Assembly: GCF_030463565.1 (NCBI RefSeq)
Contig: NC_134675.1
Location: 9,879,862-9,943,861 of the forward strand
Direction: 5' to 3'
Origin: Pelecanus crispus
Taxonomy: Eukaryota > Chordata > Aves > Pelecaniformes > Pelecanidae
DNA length: 64,000 nucleotides
In this document: positions 44,684 through 57,921 of the stretch, piece by piece
Position numbering within the stretch: position 1 is the first letter of the stretch
Layout: each line of letters begins with the position of its first letter
Program-made: the position numbers and the translations under genes
Notes under the pieces: model-generated
The model's input: the letters and a program-made list of their open reading frames with translations, nothing else
Database searches by the model: none
What the model was told of the DNA's origin: nothing

Positions 44684-46945
44684 TGTACTGGGTTTATGTG
44701 GCAAGGTTTTGAATCATAGAATCGTAGAATAGAATCATAGAATGCTTTGGGTTGGAAGGGACCTTTAGAGGTCATCTCGCCCAACCCCCCTTGCAGTGAG
44801 CAGGGACAGCTTTAACCAGATCAGGGTGCTCAGAGCCCCGTCCAACCTGACCTTGAATGTTTCCAGGGATGGGGCCTCCACTGCCTCTCTGGGCAACCTG
44901 TGCCAGTGCTTCACCACCCTCACTGTAAAGAATTTCTTTCTTATGTCTAGTCTAAATCTATGCTTCTTTAGTTTAAATCCATTATTCCTTGTCCTGTCAC
45001 AACAGGCCTTGCTAAAAAGATTGCCCCCATTCTTCCTATAGCCCCCTTTAAGTACTGGAAGGCCGCAATAAGGTCTCCTCGCAGCCTTCTCTTCTCTAGG
45101 CTGAACAACCCTAACGCTCCCAGCCTGGCCTCATAGGAGAGGTGCTCCAGCCCTCTGACCATTTTGGTGGCCCTCCTCTGGACCCGCTCCAACAGGTCCA
45201 TGTCCTTCTTGTGCTGAGGGCCCCAGAGCTGGACGCAGTGCTCCAGGTGGGGTCTCACCAGAGCAGAGTAGAGAGGCAGAATCACCTCCCTCGACCTGCT
45301 GGCCACGCTTCTTTTGATGCAGCCCAGGATTCGGTTGGCTTTCTGGGCTGCAAGTGCACATTGCCGGCTCATGTTCAGCTTTTCATCCACCAGCACCCCC
45401 AATTCCTTCTCCGCAGGGCTGCTCTCAATCCCTTCATCCCCCAGCCTGTGTTGATATCGGGGGTTGCCCCGTCCCAGGTGCAGGACCTTGCACTTGGCCT
45501 TGTTGAACCTCATGAGGTTCACACAGGCCCACCTCTCCAGCTTGTCCAGGTCCCTTTGGATGACATCTGGTCCCTCAGGCATGTCAACCGCACCACTCAG
45601 CTTGGTGTTGTCTGCAAACTTGCTGAGGGTGCACTCGATCCCACTGTCTGTGTCATTGATGAAGATGTTAAATAGCACCGGTCCCAGTACGGACCCCTGA
45701 GGGACTCCACTTGTCACCGGTCTCCATGTGGACATCGAGCCATTGACCACGACCCTCTGGATGCGGCCATCCAGCCAATTCCTTATCCACCGAACTGTCC
45801 ACCCATGAAATCCATACCTCCCCAATTTAGAGAGAAGGATGTTGTGGGGGACCGTATTGAAGGCTTTACAGAAAGCCAAGTAGATGACATCCATTGCTTT
45901 TCCCTTGTCCACTGATGCAGTCACTCCTTCATGGAAAGCCACTAGGTTGGTCAGGCAGGACTTGCCCTTGGTGAATCCATGCTGGCTGTCTCGAATCACC
46001 TCCCTGTCCTCCATGTGCTTGAGCATAGCTTCCAGGGGATCTGTTCCATGATCTTCCCAGGCACAGAAGTGAGGCTGACAGGTTGATAGTTCCCAGGGTC
46101 CTCCTTTCTTCTTTGGTAGTGAGGAGACTGCAGGGGTGGGCTCCATCAGAAGAGACCAGGGGCTGTCCCTGTGCTGGACAAAGTCACTTCCAGCTGGCTC
46201 CAAAATAGACCTGCCACTGGCCAAACATGAGGCAATCAGTGAAGCTGGTGGCGCCTCTGTGATAGCATTTAAGAAAGGGTAAGATGCTGTGCAGCAGAGT
46301 GTGTGAGAGAGAGGGAGGAATGAGGGGGGGGAAATGTGAGAGGAACAACTCTGCAGACATCAAGGTCAGTGAAGAAGGAGGGGGAGGAGGTGCTCCAGGT
46401 GCTGGAGCACAGATTCCCCTGCAGCCCCTGCTGAAGACCATTCCAGAGCAGGTGGATGTGCCCTGAAGGAAGCCGCAGCCTGTAGGGAGCGCATGCTGGA
46501 GGAGGCTCCTGGCAGGAACTGCAGCCTTTGGAGAGGAGCCCACACAGGAGCAGGTTTTCTGTCAGGAACTTCAGCCCCTGGGGGACCCATGCTGGAGCAA
46601 TCCATTCCTGAAGGACTGTACCCCGTGGAGAGGACCCATGCTGGAGCAGTTCTTGAAGGACTATCCTGTGGCAGGGACCCCACGTTGGAGCAGGGGAAAA
46701 GTGTGAGGAGGAAGGAGTGGCAGGTGAACGAGCTGTTATGAACTGACTGCAACCCCCCATTCCACATTCTCCTCCTCCCCCCACCCCCCCGGGGGGGTGG
46801 GGGGAGGAGGTAGAAAGTTGGGAATGAAGGAGTGAAAGTGAGCCTGGGAAGAAGGGGGTTGGGGGGAGGAAGGTGTTTTAGTTTTGTCTTTGTGTCTTGC
46901 CATCCTACTTTATTTTTAATTGGCAAGAAATGAATTTGAGTTGTC
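44684..46945 (+). mobile_element. Family-A LTR, sense to CHD1, split by a CR1 and lacking its 3' end
   Basis: The first 28 bases (TGTACTGGGTTTATGTGGC...) lie at 44684-44711. The LTR resumes after the CR1 at about 46111 (TTTGGTAGTGAGG) and continues through the 45-bp repeat region to about 46945. At the place of the AATAAA in the 22476 copy it has AAGAAATGAAT, and the remaining 190 bases of U5 are absent. Boundaries on the right are approximate. Confidence 0.8.
44712..46110 (-). mobile_element. CR1 LINE fragment inside the family-A LTR
   Basis: Starts at the AATCATAGAATCG tail and covers the reverse transcriptase and C-terminal part of ORF2. A 418-codon minus-strand frame (44968-46224) begins in LTR sequence and continues into CR1. 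It contains [29 protein letters not shown] and FADN, where the catalytic second Asp of the FADD box is replaced by Asn. It is truncated at the 5' end. Confidence 0.88.
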
Positions 46946-49900
46946 AGCCTAAGTCAGGAAAAGGGAATCGAGTTCGTGCCTCAGAATAGATGAGGATGGG
47001 AAATAACACTTCTTGGTAGACTGAACTTAATACTCTTTGTTCCCTTTGCTTTATATTAGTGGTGATGAATAAGATGAATCTCTTTTACACATCTAAATCA
47101 GATTGAGTAGTTCAGTTTAATAAAAAAAAAAAAGCCCACTTGTATTTGCCTAAATAAACTTACCTATGAACTTTCAGTTTTAAGAGTTTGGCACTTGGTG
47201 TCTGTTACTTCTATTCATTCTGGAAGGGGCTCTTCATATTCAAATGCATGGCCTTCCTTGGACTTCTGGTTTATTAAAATAATGGTGGACTGTCATCTCG
47301 GATGCTTTTCAAAGACCTTGCAGAAATTAATCTTTTCTGTTTTTAATGGGTTAAACTTTTATTTTGCTCAAATTGATATTCTGTTTCCTGTTGTTTTTAA
47401 ATTGGAGGATTGTTAAGGCAGTGTAATGTAATGAATGCCCTCTAAATCAGCAGTGATAAATTGTCCTCTTGGGTCCTTTATCAACGTAGACCTACCTTAT
47501 ACAGGAGTCTAAATGCTCTAACAGTGCTTTTGCAGCATGGCTTGTGTAGCTTTCTGTCTTGAAGTTTCTCTTCCTAGTGCCTTGTATAAATTAGCTGACT
47601 GTTCCTAGTTGTGTGTTCTGATCAGGGGGACCTTGTTTTAAGAGGTAAGCTAGTGAAGCTAAACCTAAGACTTCTGAAAAGAACTAGTGACTCTGTAACA
47701 GAATGCTTGCCTTTAATGTTTGTCAGTGATGGTTTTCTTTAAGTCTGTCTTTTCCTGTCATCTCCCCAAAACATGCTCTTATTTCATTCCATGGGTATTT
47801 ATTGTGGTTTGAAAAATTAACAGGTGCAAACATGCAACAATTATCTCTTGGTACTCTCAGTAAGCTATCTTGCTTTTCTTGCAAAATAGTTTGAAAATAA
47901 ATATTGCTTTTGTGGATCTCTCTTAAATTGGTCTTGAATATATTGAGAATATCCAGAGACAGTGTCTATAAAATGTAATACAGACTAACTTATTAGTTGT
48001 GTCAAACTTTCATACCAAATCAGATTATCAGATTTGACATATGCTGCTGTACAAATGCAACTATTTGACTCAAGGGCTAGGGGTGTGAGAAGCTTCTTTA
48101 CTACATATCCTGGAAGATGCTCTCTGTAGACTTTACATTGGTTTGTCAACATACATGAAACTATACTTTTTTTTATGTAGAGCATTCTATTCATTCTTAG
48201 TATATATAACTACATGCCTACTACTGCAGGTTAGCATTGTTGGTTAACTTTGTCATCATTGCAGTGATTTGTTTGCATGGTAGAGAAGTAGTCTCACCTC
48301 AACAGGACTGAAGAGGTCATCGTTATTGCTTTATCCATCACTTTTGCTTCTTTTTTTCCATGGTCCCGCTGTTTTGTTATGCTATTATAACTGTTATGTT
48401 ATAACTGTTATGCAGTTATGTTATAACTGTCATGCATTCCTGTCTTTGTTTAGTGTTGTTGGTTTTGGGGTTGGTTGTTGTGTTGTGGGGGGTTTTTTTG
48501 TTGTGTTGTTTTGTTTTTTGGTTTTGTTTTTCAATTGAACAAAGTACAGTGTATGTAATGTATGGTTTCTTATTCCAGAATACCTTTTATCAAACAATGC
48601 TGTTTCAATTTTACTGGGGTTTATATAATATATAAACAATATATTAAAAAAATTTCCTCCGGAAGGCTTATATGACACACTTTCAAAAGACAGACTTATA
48701 AAAGCAGGAATTCTGTTTCAAGTAACAGAATTAAGTATCTAAAAGAGAACAAATGCTCTTCAACAAATACTGAATATTCCCTTTCTGTATACATCATATT
48801 AACAGCATCTTTATTCTCTAGCTTAATTTGCTTTGCCCTATTGTTTTAGATCTAGAGTTCTTCCAATTCTAGTCTTGATAGTATTTATAATTTCTGTTGA
48901 CATTTGGTCTCTTCTTGGAAGCACATTCATCAGTGAAGAAGGGGGGGGGGAAGCAAATTACACCACAGGCTAGAGTTGGTTGGAAGAGGACAGCAATGCA
49001 AGAGCAGAGTAAGGGGAGGACATAATGTGACAAGGTAGGACAGGGTAAATTGACAAATGCAGGTGAATAGTTAACTGGAAATTAAGTTTTGTACACTGTC
49101 TCTTTCTCAGCATCAGAGAATATTTAAAGCTCTTTAGCTAGAGGAGGAATTGTTTGTATACTACGCCACAGATAATGCAGGGAAAATCAAAGAAGCCCAT
49201 AGGCAAAGGAGGAAAAGAAAATGTGACAAGGATGTTAAAATATGACTACCTCACAGCTATTATTTCCATGAATTTACATTTTAAATGCCTTTATTATAGA
49301 ACTTAGGTTCTGCTTCTTTTATTAAAAGGATGAAAGGAAACAGTCTTGCTATCATGAAAGTGTGTTGTGTTTTGGCGGGGGTGTTTTCTCTTTCCCCTAA
49401 TGGAACAACTATTTTAAAAGTCAAATTTTGGTATAGTCTGAAATGCTCTCACTTGTAGATTGGTTAGCAATGATAGCTTGCAATGATTATTTCTAGAAAA
49501 TGTACATGTTGTCTTAAACTGTATCTCCTTTCCTTTTCAACCTCAAGAAGGAGTAAACCACTTCTGACATACTGCTGATAGAAGTTGTTGGAGTGAGAGA
49601 TTGCTTGTCTTTCAAGTTCTCAAAAGAATGTGAACTTTTCTCAAGCTGATTATGATCTGTCATGATCTGTCATTATGATCTGCAATCTGTCATGATGCAA
49701 TGTGGAATGTGTGTGCATGTACTAAAATTGAAAACAACAAAAAAAAACCCTTTTAATTTGAAATTTAGTTAGTTAGTTTTTCTAAATTCTGTATTGATTT
49801 GCACCGTTTTATACTTTGGTTTCAGGATAGCAGTCTTAAGAAATATTGCCCTGTTCAATTGTGCTCACTTGTTACACTGCTTTGTGGGGTCTGTAAGTTG

Positions 49901-52900
49901 GTAGGATGTTTTTTAAAAACTGAATCTATTCCTTCTATAGACTGCACTGACACCGCTAAGGGGGTGCTGTGTTGGGGGAAGGTTGGAGAGGGCATTAATA
50001 GCAATGTCAAAATAAGTTATTCTCATGGAGCATCACTCACCAACAGGCAAATATATTGTTTGAGGACCAAGACTGTGTTTTCAAGGTGCTTGGCTTCAGC
50101 TGTGATAGCTCATACTGCTGCTTTGTACCATTTCTCAAATTGTGTGAAAATTGCTGAAATTCAGAGTAAATGTAGGAGCATTTAAAGTGAAACTTTGAAG
50201 TTGCTTCTTTCTTAGTTCCCCCTCTATTTGCAAGGAGATGATAGATGTAACTTTTTTTTTAAAAACATGCATGTATGTAACTGTGTACCTTTTCTTAAAT
50301 AATTCCATCCTTCCTCCTAGGGTTAGCATCTGAATTACTAGGGTTTAATCTGAATTATTGCTCATATGGTAGAGGGTCATAGGTAATCCCATGACAGGGA
50401 TTAGAGACTTATGTTCATTTTTAATAACTAAGGGTTGCTTAATGTGTCCGTGTTAGGGAGAAAGGAAAGCTGCTCTCCATTACTGTTTTTTACCCCTTAG
50501 TGTGCCAGTAGTTTTGTGTTTGCAGTATAGTGTGGGGAGGCTGGGGGAAGGGAGTTCTGTTTTTCTTTCATGAATACATTGCTAAAATACTGTAGAAAAA
50601 AAATTGGCTACAGTTAAGTCCTGAGGCAGGGTGAATCTGGGCCCTGCTTAAGTGATACTGAGAAGTAATGACTTAAATTTTGACTAGGTCAGCACTACAC
50701 AAGTGAAACAAAAATAAAAAGCAAAGTACATATATATCCCAGTGAAGTTACATCTGCAAAAGCAAAGTGCTAGAAAGGGATGCTCTCTGGCGGTAAATTG
50801 ACATGGTGTAGCAAACTGCTAGTAGCTGTGTTGAAAAGAAGTTGAAATTGAAAACTATTACTATGGTAGCTTACTACAGTAGTTTTTCAGTAAGATATAA
50901 TTTTCAAAATACTTAATTTTCAATACCCCAGTTTTTACTATGGGCACTGCTTAAGAGATGTGGCTAGAATGCTGCAGACATTTTGGTGTGAGGGAAGAAG
51001 TAGGTTTTTAGTCTCCTCTTTAGCTAACGTTTCTTTCTTTGTTCCAAGCAAGTCTTGGCATATTTTGGAGACTTTCTTGAAATTTTTTTTTTTTTAAGAA
51101 AGTTGAATAGATCTGTCATCCTTATTCTTGCTGCTTTCTTACAAGTATTACTCCAAAAACAAGGAAGGCGTTGCTTTATCTTGGAAGTTGATCATGCAAG
51201 TTGGTAGTCTGGCTGATGCTGATCTGTTTCTTATACATATTAGAATATGTAGGTAGTTACCTTTTAAAGATAATTGAGAAATAAATCTTAGGCTGAAAAT
51301 TTCCGTTCAACTTCTGTTTGAATAGGTAAGTAGTCCTGTTAGGCAATAGACTTTTTTTGTGGTATTGATACAAAGATGTTTTCTTTCAACTGTTGCAATC
51401 TCCAAATAGCTTGGTTAGGGAATGAGTTTCCCTTTTTTTTTTTTTTTTTTTTTTTTTTTGTGTGTGAGTGTGTATATATAATTCCCCCCCACAGGTTTAA
51501 GAAAAAGATGATTTCTGTGAGAGAGCAGAGGCAGTGAGTTTGATAGAGGGAGTGGCTAAACTGAGTTCCTTGTTCTTAAGCCTTTTCATGACACCTGTGT
51601 TAGTGCAAAATTGAATTTGAAAGATGTTAGTATTAAGTTCTTATTTAAAAAAAAAAAGTCAGTTGAATGTCATAGTTTGAAATACTGACATATCAGTTTT
51701 ACACTTTGTGAAAGAAGGAATGTTTTAAAAAAAAATAATTTTTTTTAAGGTTTGGCCGAAGTACAGGAAAAACAAGGACATAGTCTGCACCTGGAAATAT
51801 GTGACAGCTAGTGATTTGCCTTGGCATAAACTTGTTTTCTTCTGGCTCTTAGACTACAGTGATCTCAGTGGTAGAAATAAAAGTATCAATTTTCTCTCTG
51901 ATGTTTGGAAAAGTTGGGGTTTGGGGGTGGGTTTTTGGGGGTTTTTTTGGGGGGGTGTGGTGGTGTGGTTTTTAATGCTGAAAATTGAGCATTTATCCTG
52001 TAGCATTTACTGTATAGTGTGTGTTTTGCCTAGGGATCCTCATCACTGTTACTGTTGGTTTAAATCCATTATATTTATCAGAGGAAAGTCCTTTGATACA
52101 CACTGTTGCAGCTATTGGAGTTTTAAAAGTATTGTGTCATGCAGTGCTGCTTGTACGGTCTCAGCAATCTATAGTGTATCTTCATTGCAGAATATGCAGA
52201 ACGTACTCATATATTGCCCTGCTTCCTACCTCCTTTGCAGATACAAACTTTTGATTTTGGGGTTATAATACTGCCCTTGTAGGGGTTGTGTCTCCAAGTC
52301 AAAGTTCTACTGAAGCTTAGGGTAGAAATGGACCTCCCCCCCAGTGAGAACACATAATAAATTAAATGTGTGCTGGTAGTCCTCAGAGCCTTCCACAGCT
52401 GGTCATCCTGTGGCCAGTGAATAGGCAAGTTCTCCACACTTCAGTAAAGATGAAGTCACAGCTATTCATCTTGTCTGTTTTTTGTGTGTGCTGGAGTTAC
52501 ATCAAGATCTCTGTGAATATGCGGTACGTATAAGAGGGTGTACAGACAGAAACTAGTGTAGTTTCACACATCTGCATTAATTTGGATGACTAGAGTTGAA
52601 GTAAACTCTACCCAGTATACACTAGTCCTCTGTGCTTGAACTCCCATAGGTACTTTTTACCAGTGAATTTGAAACTTTTTAAAGCATGTATGCCATAGCA
52701 TCTCAAGATTTGATAAATGTTTTGGCAAGGCCTTGTTTTCAAAAGAACTTGCTAATGCTCAGTTTGCCTTTTCCCATTTTCTTGTTGTGCTGATTTAACA
52801 CTGTGGGATAAGACAGCTTAGTAAGACCTTGTGGATGGTAGGGCCTTTAAACTTTATCTTTCTGTTTTTTCTTTATTCTAAATACAAATTAACTGTTAGT

Positions 52901-55494
52901 CTATGGTAGTGATCCTGTATTCTTCCTTGTAGAGGGTTTCATTAGGATAGCCCTGAAACAATTGTGGTGAACCTTATTATTTGATTTTTTTTTTCCTTGT
53001 TTCTTGTATTTTCCTTTCTTCATCTCCCTATCCCTCTTGCTTCTAGCTACAGATTTGTATTATAAAAGTCAGTTGAATACTGACTTTGAAACTTTTACTC
53101 TTTTTCAGGTGTTACTATTAGTTGATATGCAGTCTGGTCATATTACCCTCCTCATGTCCAAATTGGGTCAATTTATTGTGAGAAGCAGGGATGATGAGAT
53201 AGGTCTTATTTTACTGAGCCTGCTAAGCCCAGTGGGGAATCCATTCCCAGGCAGCCATTGTTAAGAGGCAGTGTTGCCAAGATAAGGAGTCTATGTATTT
53301 TGTCTGAACACTGAATATTGTATGATCCACATCTGTTGATGGATTGGTATTACTTAATGGAGAGCATAGATGATAGCTAGTTGATCTCTTCATAAAGAAA
53401 ATTATTTGGAATTAGTCGAGTTCTTTACATCTGGCTCCTGAGCAAATACTTGCAATATCTATTAGACTTTTTCTTTCTATCTCACAATCCTTTTGTTTTT
53501 GAACTTGCCACTTACTTCCTATGTTGAAAAACATTAAACTGTTAAAATTTCCCATCAACTGTGAATCTTAGTGACATGATTTTTGCTTATTTATCTAAAT
53601 GTAGGATTTGGGCATTTTTGGTGGCATTTTGTGACAGGGTCTTGTCTGGCAGGTATTGTGTCTTGAGGTTTCTCCTTGCTGAATTTTCTTCTCTTCATGT
53701 ACCATCTTCCACAGTCCCTGTGACATTTACCTATGGCACTATTCTAGGCTGAGAAATGCTATTGTTTTATAATGCTCTAATTTACCCAATGCTAAAGGTA
53801 AGGTAACAGTTGTGTACAATAATACTATTGTATTTAAAATATCTTTGGTGAATCACAGTGGATGTTGCCCTTAATTTCTGGTAAATAGTTTAAACTCACC
53901 ACTGCAGCAGGTGCCTTGCTTTTATTTTTCAAGTCAGGTTAATATGTTAGTGTTATGGCATCATGCCTGAAGTAGGCCCTTGATGACAGGAATGGGAAGT
54001 TTGGAAGCGGCCTTGTTGCTCCCCAGTTTTCTCCTCAGCAAGTGTAAGTAAACCAGCAGTCATATTTTTTCATATCCCCCACTTCAAAATAAGGAAGCTT
54101 TTTCATGCTTTGTTTCTTTCTTTCAAAGTCAACAGATAGAGATAGTTGGTTGAGGTGCTGTCTACAGGAATCAGTTTGTGAATAGCTTCGTTCCCCCCCC
54201 CCCACTAGTACAATTTAATTGGTGTTAGCAACAGGGAGAATAGTGGTTCTGTTTTGTGGCTTTAAATGTTGTCAGTAAAGTGTGTTCTAGTGCAGAAGAT
54301 GATCAACCTACTGCCACCCCCCGCCCCTTGCTGGCTGACAGCCAGATGAATTGTGCTGGCAGTGATAGGCTTAGACTTTGATATCAGCTTTTGGGTTTTT
54401 ATTGTTTTGGATTTGGGTATTATCTTTACTGGGAGTTTCTTTCTTCTAAAATGCTTGCAACCCAAGTGTACATAATTTGAAATAATTTTGCTTGTGTGGT
54501 ATTGTAATTACAATATTTTCCCTCATGATATCTCTAAAGTATGGTAGTATTTAACATAATGAGGAATTTGATTAAAGTTTTAACTCTGCTTTGTAAAATT
54601 GTTTTAGAAAACCAAATGTTTCTATGTTTTTGAATAGTCATGAAATAAATGTTTAACTTTTAATATATTTAAATAGAATAATATTTAATCTAGCGTGAAA
54701 TGAATGTACAGGTGGAATAATCCAGTGGCTCAAGAATATGCTAAGGTCACTGATTATGACTTGTGCCAAGTCATATAATCACTGACAAATTCAGAGTTTG
54801 TCCGTGTGAGGAATGTTACTGCTGTTATTTTAACAGTATAAGGTGGTCTGCATGGATTTATATTATGTGTGACAACACACTTCTGGTTTTCCAGTTACTT
54901 TTATAAACAGTTTATTTAATCAAGTGTTTGGTAGTATTTTGTATATAGTTGGTCCAAATCACAACATGAAATGTAGTCTGCAAGTACTTCCTTAAAGATA
55001 CTTTTTTCCCTATTGTTTTTATGAAAAAAGTAAAGCTAGGGAAACAAAACAGAGTTTATATTTGCTTCAAAGAAATGCATGCTCAAAAAAAAAATTGGGG
55101 GGGACACTGCTGATCTAAAAAGACTTAAAACAATTGTGTGTGTGTGTATACACAAAAATATGTGGGGTTTGATAGAACTAAGTAAGGGTTTGGGTAGGTA
55201 AGAAATATCCTTGTTTGACTCCTCTACATTAATGTTCTCCTTTCTTTCTTGCCTCTTTCTCTTTTTTTTTTTTTTTCTTTCTTTTAAGGTTTAGTGAAAA
55301 GTATCTGATTAAACTCTGAATTTTCATTCCTGATTTATTTAATACAGTGCATTCATTTGTATGCTATCCATGTGTCTGGGCTAACCTAACAATTGATTTA
55401 TAGGTGAAGTTAAAGTCTTTTTAATGTCACTTTTTTTTTTTTTTAATCCTCTTTAATTACCCATTGGTAATATCCTGTTAACTTCTAATTGCAG

Positions 55495-55696
55495 CCAATC
55501 AGATGATGATTCTGGGTCAGCATCAGCTTCTGGATCTGGTTCAAGCTCTGGAAGCAGTAGTGACAGAAGTAGCAGTCAATCAGGCAGCAGTGACTCTGAG
55601 TCAGAGTCAGGCAGTCAATCAGAATCAGAGTCTGACACATCTAGAGAGAAGAAACAAGTTCAAGCTAAACCACCACCAAAAGCTGATGGATCTGAG
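55495..55696 (+). CDS. CHD1: CHD1 exon 3, serine/acidic-rich region
   Basis: 202 bases: one base completing a serine codon from exon 2 and 67 codons. They give [19 protein letters not shown], a run of SSS/SES repeats and then [20 protein letters not shown]. This is the disordered serine-rich N-terminal segment of CHD1 preceding the chromodomains. The acceptor is TTGCAG and the donor GTAAAA begins at 55697. Compared with the CHD1 I know, the Ser/Glu run is shorter, ASA and DRSSS are substituted, and a proline is added in PPP. Confidence 0.9.
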
Positions 55697-57819
55697 GTAA
55701 AACAAAACACATAAATTAACCCTTGGGGGGGGGGGCAGGGACCACTCTGTGCAGAGTAGTTAGAAGAGCAGTTTTAATTTAAACAAACAAACCCCCCATA
55801 ATTTTTACGTAGAATTTTAACTTGATTGGGTTAGTGAATGCACATGCTTAGCTCATAACAAACATTGGGCTCTTAAATTCTCATCTCTGTAAATACCTAC
55901 AGTTAGATACTTACCTAAATTTTATCATGCAGAAGCACCTATTAACTTGTTGCATATTTTTGAAGACAAAGCCACACATAATGTTATTTCTAAAATTTTA
56001 AGTTGTCTCTCTAATGCTTAATTTCTTCATATCAATAAATGATTGTACGACAGTGTCAGGCTTAGATACAGCTTGTCTTCTGTATGGGGAAAAAGTCTGC
56101 CAAATTTAGGAAAAAAAAAAAGTGTTTAGAAATCTCTTAAATGCAATGGATGAAAGTTACCTGAACTTTCCTCTGTTTCTCTGTGTAATATGGCCTTAAT
56201 TTGGATGAGATATGATATATATGAAAAGTAATAAAATATTTCCTACCGTAAGATTCAAAGGCTGTTAAGGATTCTGTTTTTGTGGGGGTTTTTCTGTTGT
56301 TGTTCATGCTTTTGATAGTGTCTCTCACAGTATCCTTCTGGACAACATGTCCAGAACACAGCTAGACAAGTCCATAATATGATGGGTGAACAATTGGCTG
56401 ATGGGTCGGGCTCAAAGAGTTGTAGAAAATGGGGTTACATCAGGCTGGTGGCCAGTCACCAGTGGGGTTCCCCAGGGCTCAATTTTAGGGCCAGTGCTCT
56501 TTAATGTTTTTATAAATGATCTGGGCGCAGGAATCGAATGTACATTAAGTAAGTTTGCCGACGATACTAAATGAGGAGGAGCTGTGGACTCCCTCGAGGG
56601 TAGAGAGGCCTTACAGAGAGATCTGGATAGACTAGAGAGCTGGGCAATCACCAACCGCATGAAATTTAACAAGAGCAAGTGCCGGATTCTGCACCCGGGA
56701 CAGGGTAATCCTGGGTATACATACAAATTGGGGGAGGAGAGGCTGGAGAGCAGCCCCGCGTGGAAAGAGATCTGGGGGTTTGGGTTGATGGCAAGTTGAA
56801 TACGAGTCAACCGTGTGCCCTGGCAGCCAAAAGGGCCAACCGTGTCCTGGGGTGCATCAAGCACAGCATCGCTAGCCGGTCAAGGGAGGTGACTGTCCCA
56901 CTCTACACTGCACTGGTGCGGCCCCACCTTGAGTACTGTGTGCAGTTTTGGGCGCCTCAATATAAGAAGGACATCAAACTATTCGAGTGTGTCCAGAGGA
57001 GAGCGACCAAGATGGTGAAAGGTCTCAAGGGCAAGACTTAGGAGGAGCGGCTGAGGTCACTTGGTTTGTTCAGCTTGGAGAAGAGAAGGCTGAGGGGCGA
57101 CCTCATCGCAGTCTACAACTGGGGCAAACAGGAGGGGCAGTGGAGGGGGAGGTGCTGATCTCCTCTCTCTGGTGACCAGCGATAGCACACGAGGAAATGG
57201 AATGAAGCTGCCTCAGAGGAAGTTCAGATTGGACATTGGGAAAAGGTTCTTCACTGAGAGGGTGGTCGGTCACTGGAACAGGCTCCCCAGGGAAGTGGTC
57301 ACGGCACCAAGCCTGTCAGAGTTCAAGGAGCATCTGGACGACGCTCTTAGTCATATGGGTTAGTTTCAGGTAGTCCTGCGAGGAGCAGGGAGTTGGACTT
57401 GATGATCCTTATGGGTCCCTTCCAACTCAAGATATTCTGTGATTCTGTGTACTTCGGTATTCCCATATAAAGCAAAAATATATCAGGTAAGTGGCCTGAA
57501 AGGACTTATCTAGATCGGTTTAAAAATTTACTTTAAAAAAAAAAAAGCTATCTTAATACAGAGGCCTGCACAACTATTGTTATACTTACTGTAAAAATTG
57601 TACTGGCAATTCTCATATAAAATTCCTTTCTGCAGAAGTCTCACTATTTTAAAATGCTATCCAATATTATTAACGCGTGCACTATTTTATAGTGAGGTTT
57701 TTTATTATTAATAAAACTGAGATCCATCTTAGTGATGCTACTCATCTTAAGAAAAGTATGTGGTAAACTTTAAAGTTTCAATAGGTTTAAATGACTTTTG
57801 TATCTGAATTCCAATTCAG
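55697..57819 (+). other. CHD1: CHD1 intron 3
   Basis: Contains a sense-oriented CR1 (56307-57449). The rest is A/T-rich with a G run near 55724 and A runs. Confidence 0.75.
56307..57449 (+). mobile_element. CR1 LINE fragment in CHD1 intron 3
   Basis: 5'-truncated. It starts inside the reverse transcriptase (AFDSVSH...) and runs through [16 protein letters not shown] and KFADDTK to the tail ATTCTGTGATTCTGTG at 57434-57449. Several stops and shifts break ORF2. The tail units (ATTCTGTG) and the C-terminal sequence differ from the other CR1s here, so this is another subfamily. Confidence 0.9.
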
Positions 57820-57921
57820 TTTTGGAAGTCCAGTCCAAGTATACTTGCTGTGCAGAGATCAGCAGTGCTCAAGAAGCAACAACAGCAGAAGGCAGCCTCA
57901 TCAGACAGTGGTTCAGAAGAG
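57820..57921 (+). CDS. CHD1: CHD1 exon 4
   Basis: 102 bases, 34 codons in phase 0 at both ends: [20 protein letters not shown], then a glutamine run and [11 protein letters not shown]. It matches the conserved block of CHD1 upstream of the chromodomains without change that I can see, apart from glutamine-run length. The acceptor CAATTCAG precedes 57820 and the donor GTGAAT begins at 57922. Confidence 0.92.

Larger units (their letters stand above)
31867..55494 (+). other. CHD1: CHD1 intron 2, about 23.6 kb
   Basis: A large first coding intron containing provirus 2 (32066-40667) and an LTR/CR1 nest (44684-46945). The rest (40668-44683 and 46946-55494) is A/T-rich sequence without recognised genes. 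It has homopolymer runs (27 T at 51433-51459), G/T-rich low-complexity tracts (48440-48535 and 51915-51975) and a C run near 54193. No other exon was found on either strand. Confidence 0.75.

Noticed and set aside
46269..46926. Minus-strand open frames of 171 and 186 codons across a family-A LTR
   Set aside because: Antisense to the LTR orientation used for the family and made of the reverse of the 45-bp repeat; not kept in the same form in other copies.
48375..48435. GTTATAACTGTTAT repeats with internal palindromes, considered as a hairpin RNA gene
   Set aside because: Short imperfect tandem repeats without a stable single stem or a flanking promoter signal.
49640..49705. Repeated TGATCTGTCA-like units, considered as a small CRISPR-like or regulatory array
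   Set aside because: Only a few degenerate units with no regular spacers, in a vertebrate intron; a simple local duplication.
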